64,000 nucleotides of DNA from Tridacna crocea. Its lineage: Eukaryota; Mollusca; Bivalvia; Cardiida; Cardiidae. How positions within the stretch are numbered: the first letter of the stretch is position 1; each line of letters opens with the position of its first letter. Of this stretch, positions 1-13,479 are shown piece by piece. The notes beneath the pieces are model-generated. The model made no database searches. It was not told the origin of the DNA and was given only the letters and a program-made list of their open reading frames with translations. Where the stretch lies: contig OX031070.1 in NCBI GenBank assembly GCA_943736015.1, positions 43,362,173 through 43,426,172 of the forward strand, given 5' to 3'. The position numbers and the translations under genes are program-made.

Positions 1-44
1 TTGACCTGCAGCACGCAGAAAGGAGCACTGGGAAATTTGCGTAA

Positions 45-228
45 ACTGTCGTCTCGGATCAGCCTGCGCAGTCCGCGCAGGCTAATCCGAGACGACACTT
101 TCCGTTTTTATGTAATTGTCTATTCTTGCCTCAGTGTTTTGAAGAACTAAATCTCGTGTAGTTGTAAAGTGCCGTCTCGGATTAGCCTGTGCGGACAGGG
201 CAGGCTGATCTGAGACGACACTATACGC
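45..228. repeat. Two hairpin repeats with GTCTCGGAT arms
   Basis: Two inverted repeats (45-106 and 166-228) have arms starting GTCGTCTCGGATCAGCCTG and ending with their complement (CGAGACGAC). They share the GCCTGCGCAG-type core with the family at 7239 but carry different outer arms. Confidence 0.8.
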
Positions 229-1314
229 AAAAGCTCGAATGCCCCTTTTTGCGTGTAGCAGGCCATTTAATGAATTAATAATTTGTGGTAACAAATACAT
301 ATTTTTATTGCATACATATTATATATGATATTTTATTTAAAGAGAACAAATGTTGTCTCTATTATATCTGAAATAAAAATCAGAGCGTTGAGAACGCTGG
401 AGTGGTATTTGTCAAGGAAACCCACTGCGTGGAATTAATAGTTTGAAAGAAATAGAGACATATTGTTCAAATAAATATTGGCTTAAAAGTCAACCTACTA
501 AGCAAATGAATACCTTTTCGGTTGAAGGGAGAGTACTCATGACAAAGTTTGGTTTGTTTTTGTATAAGTGGTCTCCCTTTGATCATTAGGAGGAAGCAGG
601 AGTAATGCCCCTTGACGGTAGGATGTGTAACGAATAGAGAGAAAAATCCTGTTTATGTATCGAACAAAATTAAGTTTGTTCCTGAAAACTATAATTTTGA
701 AGTATCTCTAGCCTTTACATTTAATTTCCAACGTAAATAATCTATTACCTCGATTTATAAATATTCATGAGCAATCAAATGAGTAGCGCGCAATCATAGG
801 ACGAACAAGCCATGGAACGAATTGGTTTTGGAACGAAAAAGCCCAGGGTCAGTAGGCAAATTTGTATCATTGCGCCAATAAAAGGCTATGAGCGAGAGAG
901 GCTATTTTCAATCAAAAATAAGTATCTCAACGATCGATGGCCATGCCCAATGTATTTTAATATGCCATTTCAAATTACATATCTGAGTGCCACCGTAAAA
1001 CTCATTTGCCTGAGACAAAATGAGTTTAACTGGGTTTATTTCCTTCGGCTTTGCACAAAATAAGATACATGGTTATCAAAATTCACTCTTGAACTCATAG
1101 TGGTATTGTCTTCGACAAATATCACAACCAGTGTGAAACCGTATTTATCATGGAGTATTGGAGTCGACCAAACTGGACAAGTTACCCTGTACGAAGACAG
1201 TGAGTACCATATTATAATGGTTCGGTCACTTTATCAATTGAATGGAGCCTCCATGTCCGTCTGTCAGTCTGTCTCTCCGTCTGTCTGTCCGTAAAGAACA
1301 TTTACACTCTTTTT
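229..1314. other. AT-rich intergenic sequence, no feature seen
   Basis: Only short, uninformative open frames occur. A short TCTG-rich run lies at 1254-1292. Nothing resembles a conserved protein or RNA. Confidence 0.6.
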
Positions 1315-1880
1315 CAAACTGTTCTAGCTAATTTTTAGAGGTGGCCCTCCAGTTTTTGGGACAAACATTGTACAAAAATAAAAAAAAGAGTCATCCTTAT
1401 AATCTTAAAGTCTTTTAATTTTTATTCATAAAAAAAACCCAGTAGTCGAAAACCATCCGACAACAAGAGAAATTACAGATTTACTACGGTCCAGGTGGAC
1501 ACAGACGGGAAACACGGTGTATTTTTACATGAGCAACTCGCTCATTTACGTACCAGAAATACACAGACGAAGCTTCAAACATAGTGTTCGAAGAAGATAT
1601 TATGGAAAATAATTACATGTTTGTTATGGAATTTAAGCGTCATTAGTCACGTGCCAGTCACTTGACATTCTTACAATGCTTTTTTGATTTCAGGCGTGAA
1701 ATCTAAAAATACCTCAACAGGCTACGTAGCCTTTTAAGGGAACACCATAAAAAAATTGTTACAATTTTATGATTCTTAATTATTGATTATTTGTATTGTT
1801 TTCTCATATAAATTTTAGTGATATACCAGTATATATTTGTTAATTTGGTGAGATGTGAAAAATGTGAATACCCACCTTTA
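1315..1880 (-). repeat. Dispersed repeat of about 560 bp, inverted copy of 21235-21790
   Basis: Read on the - strand it matches 21235-21790 over most of its length: AAAGGTGGGTATT at the start, TCTCACCAAATTA, AAAAGGCTACGTAGCC, and GGGCCACCT at the far end. No coding capacity seen. Probably a non-autonomous element. 1881-2119 holds nothing recognised. Confidence 0.7.
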
Positions 1881-2119
1881 ACCCATTTCACCCTTATTTC
1901 ATTAAACTACAATCATTGTTGTTTGTCCATGCCAAATATTGCCCCTGTTGGCAGCAGGAATGCACAGATTGCTCGGGATAGAAAATGATTTTGAGGCCTT
2001 CGCTTTGAAAGCAATCTCTGAATGAGGACAAATCCTTTATTTTTTTCTATCCCCTACTCATTGTATAATGTTAATTAGTTCTTTGAAAATGGTTAAAAAA
2101 CATAATGGGAAATCCGAAC

Positions 2120-2562
2120 TCCGGTTACTCAGTTGGCACCCTTCAGAGCTTGAAGATAGGAGATCGTTGGTTCGATCCCCGGCCGGGCCAGTTTCTTTCC
2201 GAGGATTGATAATAGTCATTGCGACAGGATTCATTCATCTCTCATCGCTGACTATTGTTTCGACGATGAAAAAATAATGTGGGAAAGCAGCCAGTGGCTT
2301 GGAAAATGAAAACATGGAGAGAAGCACATGTTCGATCCCCGGCCCGGCCAATTTCTTTCCGTCGATTATTGATAGTCATTGCGACAGAATTCATTCCTCT
2401 CTCACCGCTGACTATTTTTTCAACGACAGCAATGTGGGAAAGCAGCCAAGAGCTTGGAAAAAAATTGGTCGGTAAATGAAAATCCAAGAAAGCATGGATG
2501 GATGCACTGGATATAACTGAAATAACGTTGAAAATAGCGTTAAACACCAATCAATAAAATAA
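2120..2562 (+). mobile_element. tRNA-derived SINE-like element with an internal duplication
   Basis: A tRNA-like head has a B-box-like GGTTCGATCCC at 2170-2180 and is followed by a body of GACAGGATTCATTC, CGCTGACTATT and GCAGCCAGTGGCTTGG. The segment from the B-box (TTCGATCCCCGGCC) to the GCAGCCA block occurs twice (about 2170-2310 and 2332-2460). The element ends with ACGTTGAAAATAGCGTTAAAC. The same body is found on the - strand at 43945-44165 and 44215-44530. Confidence 0.7.
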
Positions 2563-2574
2563 TGTTGAAAACGG

Positions 2575-2772
2575 CTTTACCCATTACCACACAATCCCTA
2601 CTTTTGACGACAATGAGGAAGAAGCCTTCAGAAGACATTATGGGAAAAGGAGAAAATGCTGGTAACCAGCATTTTCTCCTCAAATTTCAGTTTTTCAGTC
2701 ACTTTTATTTTATCGTCTGCAAGTGCTTTCGTTTTGGACAAAACTAAAATTTTGTCGTTTGGTAATGAATTT
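2575..2772 (+). mobile_element. TTAA-type MITE, family A, ends altered
   Basis: Left end TTTACCCATTACCACACAAT, core GCTGGTAACCAGC, right end TTTGGTAATGAATTTA. The right half of the palindrome is shortened. Same family as the intact copy at 29107-29334. Confidence 0.8.
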
Positions 2773-2897
2773 AGTTTAGTTTAAACATGTTTATTGTACA
2801 TCGAGTGAGAAACAAAGTTCTAACAACTTATGCGAATCTCTCTCGATTCAGCTTCCTGGGAACTACACCAGTACTTGCGCCGAATGTGTGAATGTGG
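2768..2897 (-). mobile_element. 3' part of SINE-like element
   Basis: Read on the - strand, it matches the 3' half of the SINE at 5592-5800: the block with TTCCCAGGAAG, the ATCGAGAGAGAT motif and the AACTTGTTT-like tail. The tRNA-like head is missing. Confidence 0.65.
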
Positions 2898-2924
2898 TAA
2901 TGAATTAACAGCTTGAAATCATAT

Positions 2925-3675
2925 TCAATCAACATTGTGAGAATAGGAAAAAATGCTGGTTACCAGCTTTTTTTCCTTTTTCTACAATGTTTTCAAAATA
3001 CTTATTCCTCAGGTTCTCTTAATCCTTTACCGAATAACCCCTGGTTTTTACGACCCTGAGAAAGAAGCCTTTAGAAAACATTGTGGGAAAAGGAGAAAAT
3101 GCTGGTAACCAGCATTTTCTCTATTTTCCCACAATGTTTTCTGCCCTTCCAAAACCAAATTTCAATTTTTCAGTCACTTTTATTTTGTAGTCTGAAAGTG
3201 CTTTAGACGTGGAGAAACCTAAAATTTTGTCGTAATAATGATTTAGAATCATGAAACATTTAATCAACATTATGGGTAAAAGGAGAAAATGCTGGTTACC
3301 AGCATTTTCTCCTTTTCCCATAAAGTCTTCAAAATACTTTTTCCCCAGGGTCATTAAACCCGTTACTAAATAATCCCTGGTTTCTACGACTCTTGGATAG
3401 AATCATTTTAAAAACATTGTGGGAAAGGGAGAAAATGCTGGTAACCAGCATTTTCTCCATTTCCCATAATGTTGATAAAATAATTTCATGGTGCTTAATC
3501 ATTATTGAACGACAAAATTTTTGGTTTGTCCAAATCGAAAGCCAAATTTCTCCCTTTCCCACAATGTTTTCTATCCTTCTGGAAATAAATTTCAGTTTTT
3601 GAGTTACGTTGGTTGTGTCGTCTGCAAGTGCTTTCAATCTGAACAAGTCTAAAATTTTGGCGTTTGGTAAACTGG
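2925..3675. mobile_element. Cluster of nested and partial family A MITEs
   Basis: Four hairpin cores occur in about 750 bp (near 2955, 3110, 3295, 3445), plus a further right arm near 3550-3672. Orientation alternates (centre base A or T). Partial ends suggest repeated insertion into earlier copies. The cluster ends just before the unique upstream region of Tbx1/10. Confidence 0.8.
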
Positions 3676-4355
3676 GGATCGTGAAATAAAGTACTGCAGA
3701 GTACTTGTAACATTATGTTTTCATCGCATATCGCAGAGAAACTTTGTAACCTCCCATCTGCATGGAACGAAAGTCTGTCTCTGCCTCTTTTTGACATCTC
3801 TGTGAAATTCCCAGCTTATTATCGAATCAGATAATTGTTCGACTCCGCCTTTCCTGATTCTGAGATTAGGAAACCACGCCCACAATTCCTTTCGCGCGTG
3901 CTTCCAAGCAATGCCACAGATCGTTAACGCGAATGGGGCGTATAATGATCGATAGACTGATTACATATTCGTGGAGAAACGAAATAATTTGTAGAATTTC
4001 ACTGAGAGAGAGAAAAAAAGGCGAGAAAAATTCCATCAGTATTGCGTAGGAATACCAATGAATGAAGGCGTGAATACTTTGAGATAGACCATCCGTCCAC
4101 GTGTCTGCTCTTTTTTTTTTTTAAAAAAAAAGAGGTGGGGTAAACCGATTGGAGAAAAGGCGGACCGAATTTTTTTTTTGCCTGCGAGATGAAGTGAGAA
4201 GTGAGTTGTCACAGAAGCGGAGAGTTAACAGACAGAACTAGTTTTCACTATCACTTTTCCTCGAGTGTTTATCACCTTGGATTGCAAACCGTTGGCTTCA
4301 TCCGTCAGCGGCTTCTGGAAGTGTTATCAAGGATAAGGAACGAATCTATCCGCGT
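3673..4355 (+). promoter_or_regulatory. Repeat-poor upstream region and probable 5' UTR of Tbx1/10
   Basis: This is the longest stretch near the gene start without a recognisable MITE. It is richer in GC and CpG than its surroundings around 3840-3960, with a CACGCCC box (Sp/KLF-like) near 3876 and TCGCGCG near 3892. A TATAAT-like string sits near 3941, but a promoter cannot be assigned from it. A poly-T/poly-A stretch near 4111-4130 breaks the region. The transcription start is not identifiable by eye; the UTR call rests only on position upstream of the first coding ATG. Confidence 0.45.
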
Positions 4356-4548
4356 ATGGATGTATCGGGCGCTTTGTCAATACGGGCGAGTGCATTTAGT
4401 ATCAACAATCTTATGTCAGGGCCTCTGAGTGAGTTGGGGTTCGGGGCTGGTTTTGGGTATTCGATCGTGCCACCCCAGCGAAGCAGCGATTGCTGTTTTG
4501 ACTGGGGCCAGGGAGCACCCTACGGAAATGGAATGAAAACTATGGAAG
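4356..4548 (+). CDS. Tbx1: Tbx1/10 coding exon 1 (eh1-like motif)
   Basis: Encodes residues 1-64 plus the first base of codon 65. It begins [28 protein letters not shown] fits the eh1 pattern (F-S-I-x-x-L/I-L/M) used by T-box and homeodomain repressors to bind Groucho/TLE, and a similar RANAFSI sequence occurs near the start of Tbx20. The rest is Gly/Ser rich. The donor reads GAAG|GTAGGG. The phase-1 end matches exon 2, where G+CT gives Ala. Confidence 0.85.
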
Positions 4549-7500
4549 GTAGGGGCTGGTGATTTTTTCTTATCAAACAATCTGGAGTTTTAATGACTAT
4601 GACACAGGAAAAGTGGCTTTGGAAAACATTGTGAATATTGTGGGGAAAAGGAGAAAATGCTGGTATTCATTTTTTCTCCCATTTTCCCCACAATGTTTTC
4701 CACCATTTTTTGAAAAAAAAAATGTTGTCATAAAAATCGCATTCCGATTGTTCTAATGCAGGAACTTTTAAACCTTAGACTACAAAGCGCTACTCAAAGA
4801 CATTTTGCGGACAGTGTAGATTAAGATCAGACTGCACAGAACGTGCAGTCTGATCTTGAATCTACACTGTCCGTGAAGAAGATATTTTTTTCCCTGAAAA
4901 TATCTTTGAAATAGTAAAATCTTGGGTTTTTTTATGCTATAGGCTTGAAAGAGTTTTTTTTTTACTTACATGTATTAAACTTAATGGGACTCAAAGACCT
5001 TTGGCGGACACTGTAGATCAAGATCAGACTGCACAGAACGTGCAGTCTGATCTTGGATCCACACTGTCCGATAAGGATATTTCTTTCACAGGAAATACCT
5101 TTAAAATAGCTAAATCATTTTTTTTTTTAATATATAGACGTGAAAGTTTCTTTTTACTTCCTTAACTCTGTACCTAACGACAAAATTGTAGACTGGTCCA
5201 AATTGAAAGCACTTGCAGACGACATGATAAATGTTGCTCAAAAAACAACATTTGTTTTTGGAAGGGTAGAAAACATTGTGGGGGAAGGAGAAAATGCTGG
5301 TTACCAGCATTTTCTCCTTTCCCTACAATGTTTTCAAAAGGCTTCTTTCTCAGTGTCGTTAAAAGTCGGGATTGTGTGGTAAAGAGTTAAGTTAATGTGA
5401 ACGGGTCTACAATTTCGTTCTCTTGGAAAGAGTCAATCGGTATAAAAAATAAACATTAAAATCACATTCCTTTTCAGTTCTCAAAAAAAAAAACGATTAT
5501 ATCAAAGTTTAGACAAAAGAAGATATTTTTAAGGAAAAAAAAAAGAGAAATATATATTGCTCATCAGCAATTATTACAATTACACGTTGTGTAGTGTCCG
5601 TGGTTGTGAAGTAAAGCGTCGGCCTCGTAACCTAAAGGTCCCGAGTTCGATACCCAGGAGCGGATGTCAACTTTGGGATTTTTCATCGGCCCACACATTC
5701 GGCGCGAGTACTGGTGCAGTTCCCAGGAAGGAGAATCGAGAGAGATAAGTATAAGTTGTAGGAACTTGTTTCTCAACCGACGTAAAATAAATATGTTCAA
5801 ACTAATTATTATAAGCAAGTATGCGGAAAAAGGAGCAAGACCTTATTCCAAGCAAATGTTCTTTTTTGCCCAACAATATTTTTTTCAATGCTTGAATTTT
5901 TTTGAAATATAAAACGATGTTTTTTATACAGTAATTGGTTGACTAACTGTTTTGTGGATTTGTATTCTAGGTTATATTTAGTAAACTTCATACTCAAATC
6001 AAAGTAATTTTGATCATAAAATTGAACTAATCTGTCGGTATGCTTATAGCCGAATTTAAAACAAACGAGTTTCACTTATTTTCTGTAACAGACGACAAAT
6101 TTTGAGACTCTTCCGAATTCAAAGAATTGGCAGACAAAAAATAAAACATGACGCGCACGATAGTTGTTTTCTTTAACTATTTACCATACGACAACATTTT
6201 TAGACTGGTCCATGTTCAAAGCGTTTGCAGACGACAAATTTAACTTAACTGAAAAATTAAAACTTGTTCTGGGAGGGTTGAAAACATTGTGGAAAAAGAA
6301 GAAAATGCTGGTTACCAAAGTCAACTTGACTCAAAAATTTAAACTTGTTCTGGGAGGAGGGTTGAAAATATTGTGGGAAAAAGAGAAAATGCTGGTTACC
6401 AGCATTTTCTCCGTTTCCCACAATGTTTTCAAAATGCTTCTATCTCAGAGTCGTGAAAACCCGGGGTTGTTTGGTAAAGAGTTAATTAAAATTAAATTTA
6501 AGAAAACTTTTGTTAGAAAAAAAGAGACATGCTGATGACCAGTATTTTCTCCCTTTCTGACGATATTTTCATAAAACTTCTTTTCTCGGGGTCAATAAAA
6601 CTTGGCATTATTTGGTTAAAGGCAAATACCGAATTGGAGTAGAATTTGACCTTAAGAGCAAGAGCGAAAATGTTAATATAATATACATTTTTTTTTTCGT
6701 TCAGAAGAAAAAAAGGACCTAAACACATGCAACATAAATGAGTGTATTTGTCAGAAATTCGCCGAAGTGGCGGGCAGGGTAGATCCAAGATCAGACTGCA
6801 TGCACTGTTCGATCCTGATCTACAGTGTCGTAAAAAAAGCAGTCTGGTTTTAGGTTATGTTGCCTACAAAAATCAATTTTAGTTATGGATTAATATTTAA
6901 CGCTATGTGACAAAACTTGGTTTTAGAATGAAATACGGTTTCCCCCCATGGTCCGGCTACCATTAAGTAAACTTCTTCAAAGGTGTTTTGTCGTTTGATT
7001 TCTGTAAGTTCTGCTGTATTTGAGGAGAATATTTACTGCAGTAAGAAATATATTTTTTGGCGATCATTTTGCATTTTGTTTTTCTAGGTATGAAAAAAAA
7101 AAAACATCACAGCAGCGACGAAAGAATATCATGCTGTCTGATCTTGAATCTGTACACCGTATACTATCCGATGTGGACTTTGACAAAAATCATCTTAAAA
7201 CTGAGTCGTGTTGTTGGAAAAGAGGATTAATTGTATTTGCAAAAAGTATCGACCCATGTCAGCCTGCGCAGTCCGCGCAGGCTGACATGGGTCGAAACTT
7301 TTTGCTTTCGGTAAATTTTCTGCGTCTACAAGGATCATTTTACCTTGAAATTGACCCATAATTATATGAACCATACCCTGTGAAAAGAGAGCTTAGTCAT
7401 TGCGCGGCATCTGCGAAAAGTATCGACCCAGATCAGCCTGCGCAGACGTGCAGCTTGATCTGGGCCGAAACTTTTCGCTATTGGTCATTTTCTTGTATGT

Positions 7501-10500
7501 ACATGACCCATTCTACCTCGTGATTGAGTCGGTTGTTCGGTGTTAAAAAAAAAAGTTGTGGATCCATGAGTATATAAGTATATGACGGCTTGCGTGGTAC
7601 CAAGGGACACAGAGATACGTTAAGCCCCTTCTATCAGAGCAATGCTCAATTACAATGTTGTAATAAGTGTGGTACATCATTGAGATAGAGAGCATAATTA
7701 TTTGCTTTTTTTTGGTTTAAGATCGAAATTCATTTCATCGACTGAACATCATCTATAATATTTTTACAAGTGGCGCAGAAAATGTTACCCATGGTGTTCA
7801 CGAGGTGAATTAAACTTCGATCTTTCACCGAAAAAAAAAATCTATTTATTTCATGCTTTTAGCCCTTTCTAGGTGGTGGGGGTGGAATTTTATCAAAAAC
7901 CAGTATAGTTCTTTTCAGTTATTCCCCTTGGCGTACTCCCTCCGCATAGCAACACATTATGTACTATATTACACAAGTGCGAGAAATGTAAGGTAAATTA
8001 CGTCACATTTCCATCTGGTTGTGAGGCAGGCGCAATTTACCTAGGTAACTAGAGGGCGGGAACAACTGTTCTGCCCTCAATTGAAGAGTTCGTAAACGAG
8101 AATCGATATTTTCACTGGTCGTAACAATGAAATATCGAAAAATATTTCACTGGTATTTTCAGATAACTTACCGGAAAGCATGAAACAAATACTGAAATTT
8201 CCGTTTCTCAAATAAGACCTTGAAATAACGTAGTGTATATTTAATTGGCAGCCAATGAATTAACTCATTACCGAACGAACTCGAGTTTTAATAATCTTGA
8301 GGGGAGGAAAATACTGTAGAAAATATTGTTATAAAAAGAGAAATGCTAGTAAAAATTATTTTCTGTTTTATTATGTTTTATGACTTTTTATATAGATATA
8401 TGCAACCCTTTGAACCAAATTTTAATCGTCCGAAGTTGCTCTGGATTTGGATTGTAATATTTTGTTTGAAAAGAAAAAAGAAAGACAAAAGTACAGGAAA
8501 AAGAACTGGCATATGCTGAGACTTGAGCCCAAGACCTTTAAAAACGTGTCTCGTGGGCTATAAACTGAGATTCTCTTGCAATTTCTATTTTTTTCTGTCT
8601 TGAAATGTATTGAAATTTTCTTTTATGTAATTGTTCCCTGAAGATATTTCCTATCATTCATTACTTTTAGATTCAGAGCTCCAGATGAAAATATTAATAA
8701 TTCTCCACTAAACACTACGTTGTGGGTACTCATTAGAATCGTCTCGATGAAACGATTCTAATGAGAACCAACAACATAAGGTTTCAAAGAGAAATAACGG
8801 ATTTAAAATATCGTCACTCCCTCTTATCTGGAACTCTATAGACATTTCTAATCCTTAATCACACAATTCCGAGTTTTAACGACCCGAAGAAAAAGGAATT
8901 TTGAAATCGTCGTAAATAAAGGAGAAAATGCTGGTAGCCAGCGTTTTCTCCTTTTCATTTTCTCCTTAACCCACAATATTTTCCACGCTGTCAGAGAAAG
9001 ATTTCATAACTTGTGCAACATTTAACTTGTCGTCTGCAAATGATTTCAATTTTGACCAGTCTAAAAATTTGTAGTCTGGTAAAGCGTTAATGAATGCCAA
9101 CAACCTAGGTTTAAGTTGAGAAAAACTGAATTTCAGAACAACATTATCATTGCCTATCTAGACCCTCTGACTCTGAGCTCGCCAAGATAGGTTTTAAAGA
9201 ACCTAAATTGAAAGTTTCTGAAAACATTGTGGGAAACAGAGATAATAATGGTAACCATTTAAAACATTGTGTGTTTGTGTGTGTTGGAGGGGGTGAAAAT
9301 GCTTATAAACACCATTTTCCTCCTGTTTTCCGACAATTTTTTCAACAAAAAATACCATTATTGACTCAAAATATATCTATGCAAACGCGGACAATTTCAG
9401 AGTGGCTGAAATGGTGCAATCTTGCTTTGATAGGGTGGAAAACTTTGTGGGAAAAGGTTTCTTCCTCACGGGCGTTAAAAGTCGTCATTGTGTGGTAAAG
9501 GGTTAATTAAAAATGTTACCTGCAGAAATAAACTAGTGGCGGACGACTCTAAAATACCATGGTGCCATACGAATGATCAAAATGGTTTAAAGGGGCATTA
9601 CACTTAGTTGTCATCGTTTTATATATTTTTCTTAATCTAAAAAAAGACTGTTAATTTGTATTTGGGTGCAAAAAGCAAAATCTAGATAGATATACATGTA
9701 GAATGTACATGGAATTCCCCCTGTTTTATTGCTGTAAAAGTAGCCCTTCCGTTAGTAACGGTATAGATGTGTTACCTCCAGAGAAAAACTAGTAGTAGAA
9801 GATTCAAAAATACCGTGTGAAATACGGGTAATTGAAATGGTTTAAATGAGCAATAAAACTTAGTTTTGAAGATTTTTTTTATCTTGACAAAAAGACTGCT
9901 GATTTTCATTCGGGTTCAATGATGGGTTAAAAAGCAAAATCTAGATAAAAATACTTGTAGAAAATACAAGGAATTTACCTTTTCTATTGCTGTGAAAATT
10001 CCCCAGTCCGTTAGTAAAGGTATTGCTGCTAGTGCATAACAAGGGCTACTACTAAAATTGGGGCCAGAATCTAATTCACTGTTCCTTTAAATATTTACCT
10101 ATCATTACTTTTTATATTTTAAAATATTGTAACAGACAAAGCAGTTGCTTACAATTTCATCTTTGGACGCAAGTTTTCCAAATTTTGTCATTCACTTGCA
10201 AAACATTTTTTGCAATTGGTTATTTAAAAAGTATCCGTTCCAGCATGTTGGGTAGTCTTGTTTATTTTTGCACACGCAAAAGCAGTATTTTTGCCCTACT
10301 TTATTTTTTGAAACCCGTTCAAAATTCGACTACACCAACTACTATTGCAGTGTTGTTTGACAGTGCTAATGTTTTTTTTTCGGTGCTATAGTGGTAATAA
10401 GGCAGCTAATAAAAATGTTCAAATTATCTAAAGATCTTTAAACCTGTTGAATTGTTGTTTTTTTTAGATTCAAACTGCAGAAAAACTTGTTGAATAAATG

Positions 10501-13445
10501 TGGAAAGGGAGAGACATTAAATTTTTTCTTGTATTAAATAGTTTCTCAGGTTGCCATCCTTTCAACAAGCATTGATACTAATAATACATGTATATGTTTA
10601 GATATATTTTTCTAGCGAACTGCTCACCCCTGCTAGTTCGTATTGAAATTCTGAAGCAAAAAATATTAATGAGGAAAAAAAAGTATTTCTGAATGTCTGA
10701 ATTAAAAAAAAAAAACCTGTTAATGAGGAAAAAAAGTATTTCTGGCTGTCCGAATTTAGAACCATTGTCACACTATCCCAAGTCTTATCCTATGTTTCAG
10801 AAAACCTGGAGAAAAATTATTTTGAAAATATTGCTGGTAACCATTTCATACTTTCAATAACAAGTCCATAATTTTGAGATTATTTTCTTAATTTGTCGCC
10901 TGAAAATGCTTTCAATTCAGGCAAGTCCAAAAAATTGTGTGGTTTTTTTTAGGTAAAGAATTAAGATTTGTAGAATTACCGGTATCGCCCCACTCCCTTA
11001 AACTGCATACGTTATACCAACAGCACGTAACATTTGATTTCGTATCGCAAACACTCTCCTCTTAGTTTTGCTGCTCCTAAATGAAACTTCTTGTAACGAT
11101 TATCAAAAGCTGTAGATGAGCAAACCTTAATTTGGGCTATGTGACACATCACGCAAAAAGGGAACATCTGGGAATTCTGTACAACATTTAGATGAAAACA
11201 GATCAACGATAGTGCAGGTCAGTTTAAAGCTGATGATTCACAAATGGTTGTATAACAAGGTACAAAAGATCACTTTTCATACAGAAAATGTCATCAAAGC
11301 AAAAAGTGTCAATCCTGGTCAGCCTGCGCAATTTGCGCAGCCTGACCAGACTTGACACTTTTCACAGTTTCGAGAAGGTCCCTTTTTGCGTGATGGGTAA
11401 CAAATGTTTTTGTAGGCATTCGAAAGTTATAACCCCTTGCCTTGAGATATTTTTGGGATGATTAGTTCGAAAATCTGTCTTCGTTATCAAAGGTGCTGTC
11501 AACGTAGTCAACAACCATTTCTAGGAACATGTTTTAAGTCGAATTCTAGATTTAGAAAGTAAAGTAAAATCTGATTGGATAAACCATTTGTTTTAGCCAA
11601 TCAGAAATCGTTTTACTTCCAAGTTTATAAAAGTCTTGAGAATAAGACAAAAGAGGTTCCTAAGAATGATAGGTGACTGCCAACCCTAGAGTTGTGACAA
11701 GTCAATTTTTATGACGTCTACTCATTTTCGTAATGGACAACTAACGCTGACATTAAAATGAAGTGTAACGAGTCTTTCTTGATATTTCAGCTTGCTTGAT
11801 GAACGCCGGAACTGGGCGACCTCTGTACGATCCTTTACGCATAGAAAGTAGTCCGGATATTGCGCCGAGGAGCAATCTTACAGATTCACTTTTGGAATCA
11901 AACAAACCGGAAACGGATGTTAATCAAAATAATGACTCCAAAACTGGAGAGTGTACAATGTGTAGTGACCCGCTGGGACCTGAGGACAGCAATAAACCGT
12001 TACATAATAAGTTAATAAATGGAACTTGTCAGTTGGAAATGAAGTCCTTGTGGGACGAGTTTGACGAGCTTGGAACAGAAATGATCGTCACAAAGGCTGG
12101 GCGGTAAGTTTTTGTTTTTACTTTGCTTGACAATTTTTTCTTGTTGTCCTTGCCACCAGTAGAAAAACAAACAATATGTTATTATTATTCCTACATTTTC
12201 CATGAAAAATTCATGTACCCGTTAAATAAGAACTACAATACCAGTAGAGTTCGGTTTGGTTTTTTTTTTTGCAATCACGTGTTTGTTTAGAAACGCATTG
12301 TAAATAAAAATATTTGGTTACAGTACTTAACAGCATTTCAAAGCCGAACTTTTTATAACTTAAGGATTACCCTGCCTTAACTCTTTACCAAACGACAAAA
12401 TTTTAGGCTTCTCCAAATCGAAAGCATTTGAAGATGACAAAATAAAAGTGGTTGAAAATTTGTAATTTGTTTCGTAAAGGATAGAAAACATTGTGGGAAA
12501 AGGAGAAAATGCTGGTTATCAGCATTTTCCCCTTTTCCCACAATGTTTTCTAAAGGCTTTTATCTCGGGGGCGTCAAAAGTAGGGATTGTGTGGTAATGG
12601 GTTAAATTCGTTTCGCCAGCATGTTTATTATTTCAATATTTGATAAACAATCGACAGGAATTAAAAGGAAAAGCAAACTCCCTGTAAAACAAAATTTTGA
12701 AATTGTGTAGTTATATGTTAATACTGAAAGGACAAGGCAGTTTTTAAGATAAAGCAGCGAGTATGTGAAAGAAAAACTGCAATTTCATTTGGAAGCAAAC
12801 ACATTATTAAGGTAAAGGACAATACGTTTTTTTCGACAACATATAAGCGAAGAGAACTTGAAAATTAACAGACTCACACAAATGTATAACCAAAAGAAAA
12901 ATGCATGAAATGTGTTTTTATTTTTTTAAAACTTCTCATGCGACATTTTTCGTGTGTGTGTAAAAATTCATTTTACATTTTACAAATAGGTTAATAAGCG
13001 ATAATCCTATGCATTCATCAATGGATATTAGGTTTGTCTTTCATGAATATTTATTTAAACGCTCATAAGTTAGACAACTGTAATATTTTTTATGAGAAAC
13101 TTTAAAGAAACTTTAAAGACGTACATTAAAAATATTTTTATATCTTTACAGTCTATGTCAGACAAGGATTTCGTCTATACAATATTTGGTATCAATCCAA
13201 ATTTCTATTCTATTATTAATGGAATGAGTGAAAGTTTTTATGTCAATGTAGTCTATTTACTACATAGTATCTTGAACTCATACAGACAGGCACATCACAT
13301 TATGTGATGTGCTTATCTCGAGCATAACAATTGTCTTCTTTACTTGGTGCTTAATATTGACTTAATTTTTCGTTTCGGTTAAGTCCTCTATGTGTAGCAC
13401 CATGTGAAAATTACCTTTGCCCCCCTTTTCCTCTTCTCTCTCTCC

Positions 13446-13479
<34 letters not shown>

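Noticed and set aside
812-1063. 83-codon frame near the window start
   Set aside because: AT-rich, no recognised domain, no splice or promoter support.
2130-2200. Possible tRNA gene
   Set aside because: B-box present but acceptor and anticodon stems do not pair; sequence continues into a SINE body with other copies.
5581-5912. Overlapping 60-80 codon frames
   Set aside because: They lie in a SINE-like element present in several copies.
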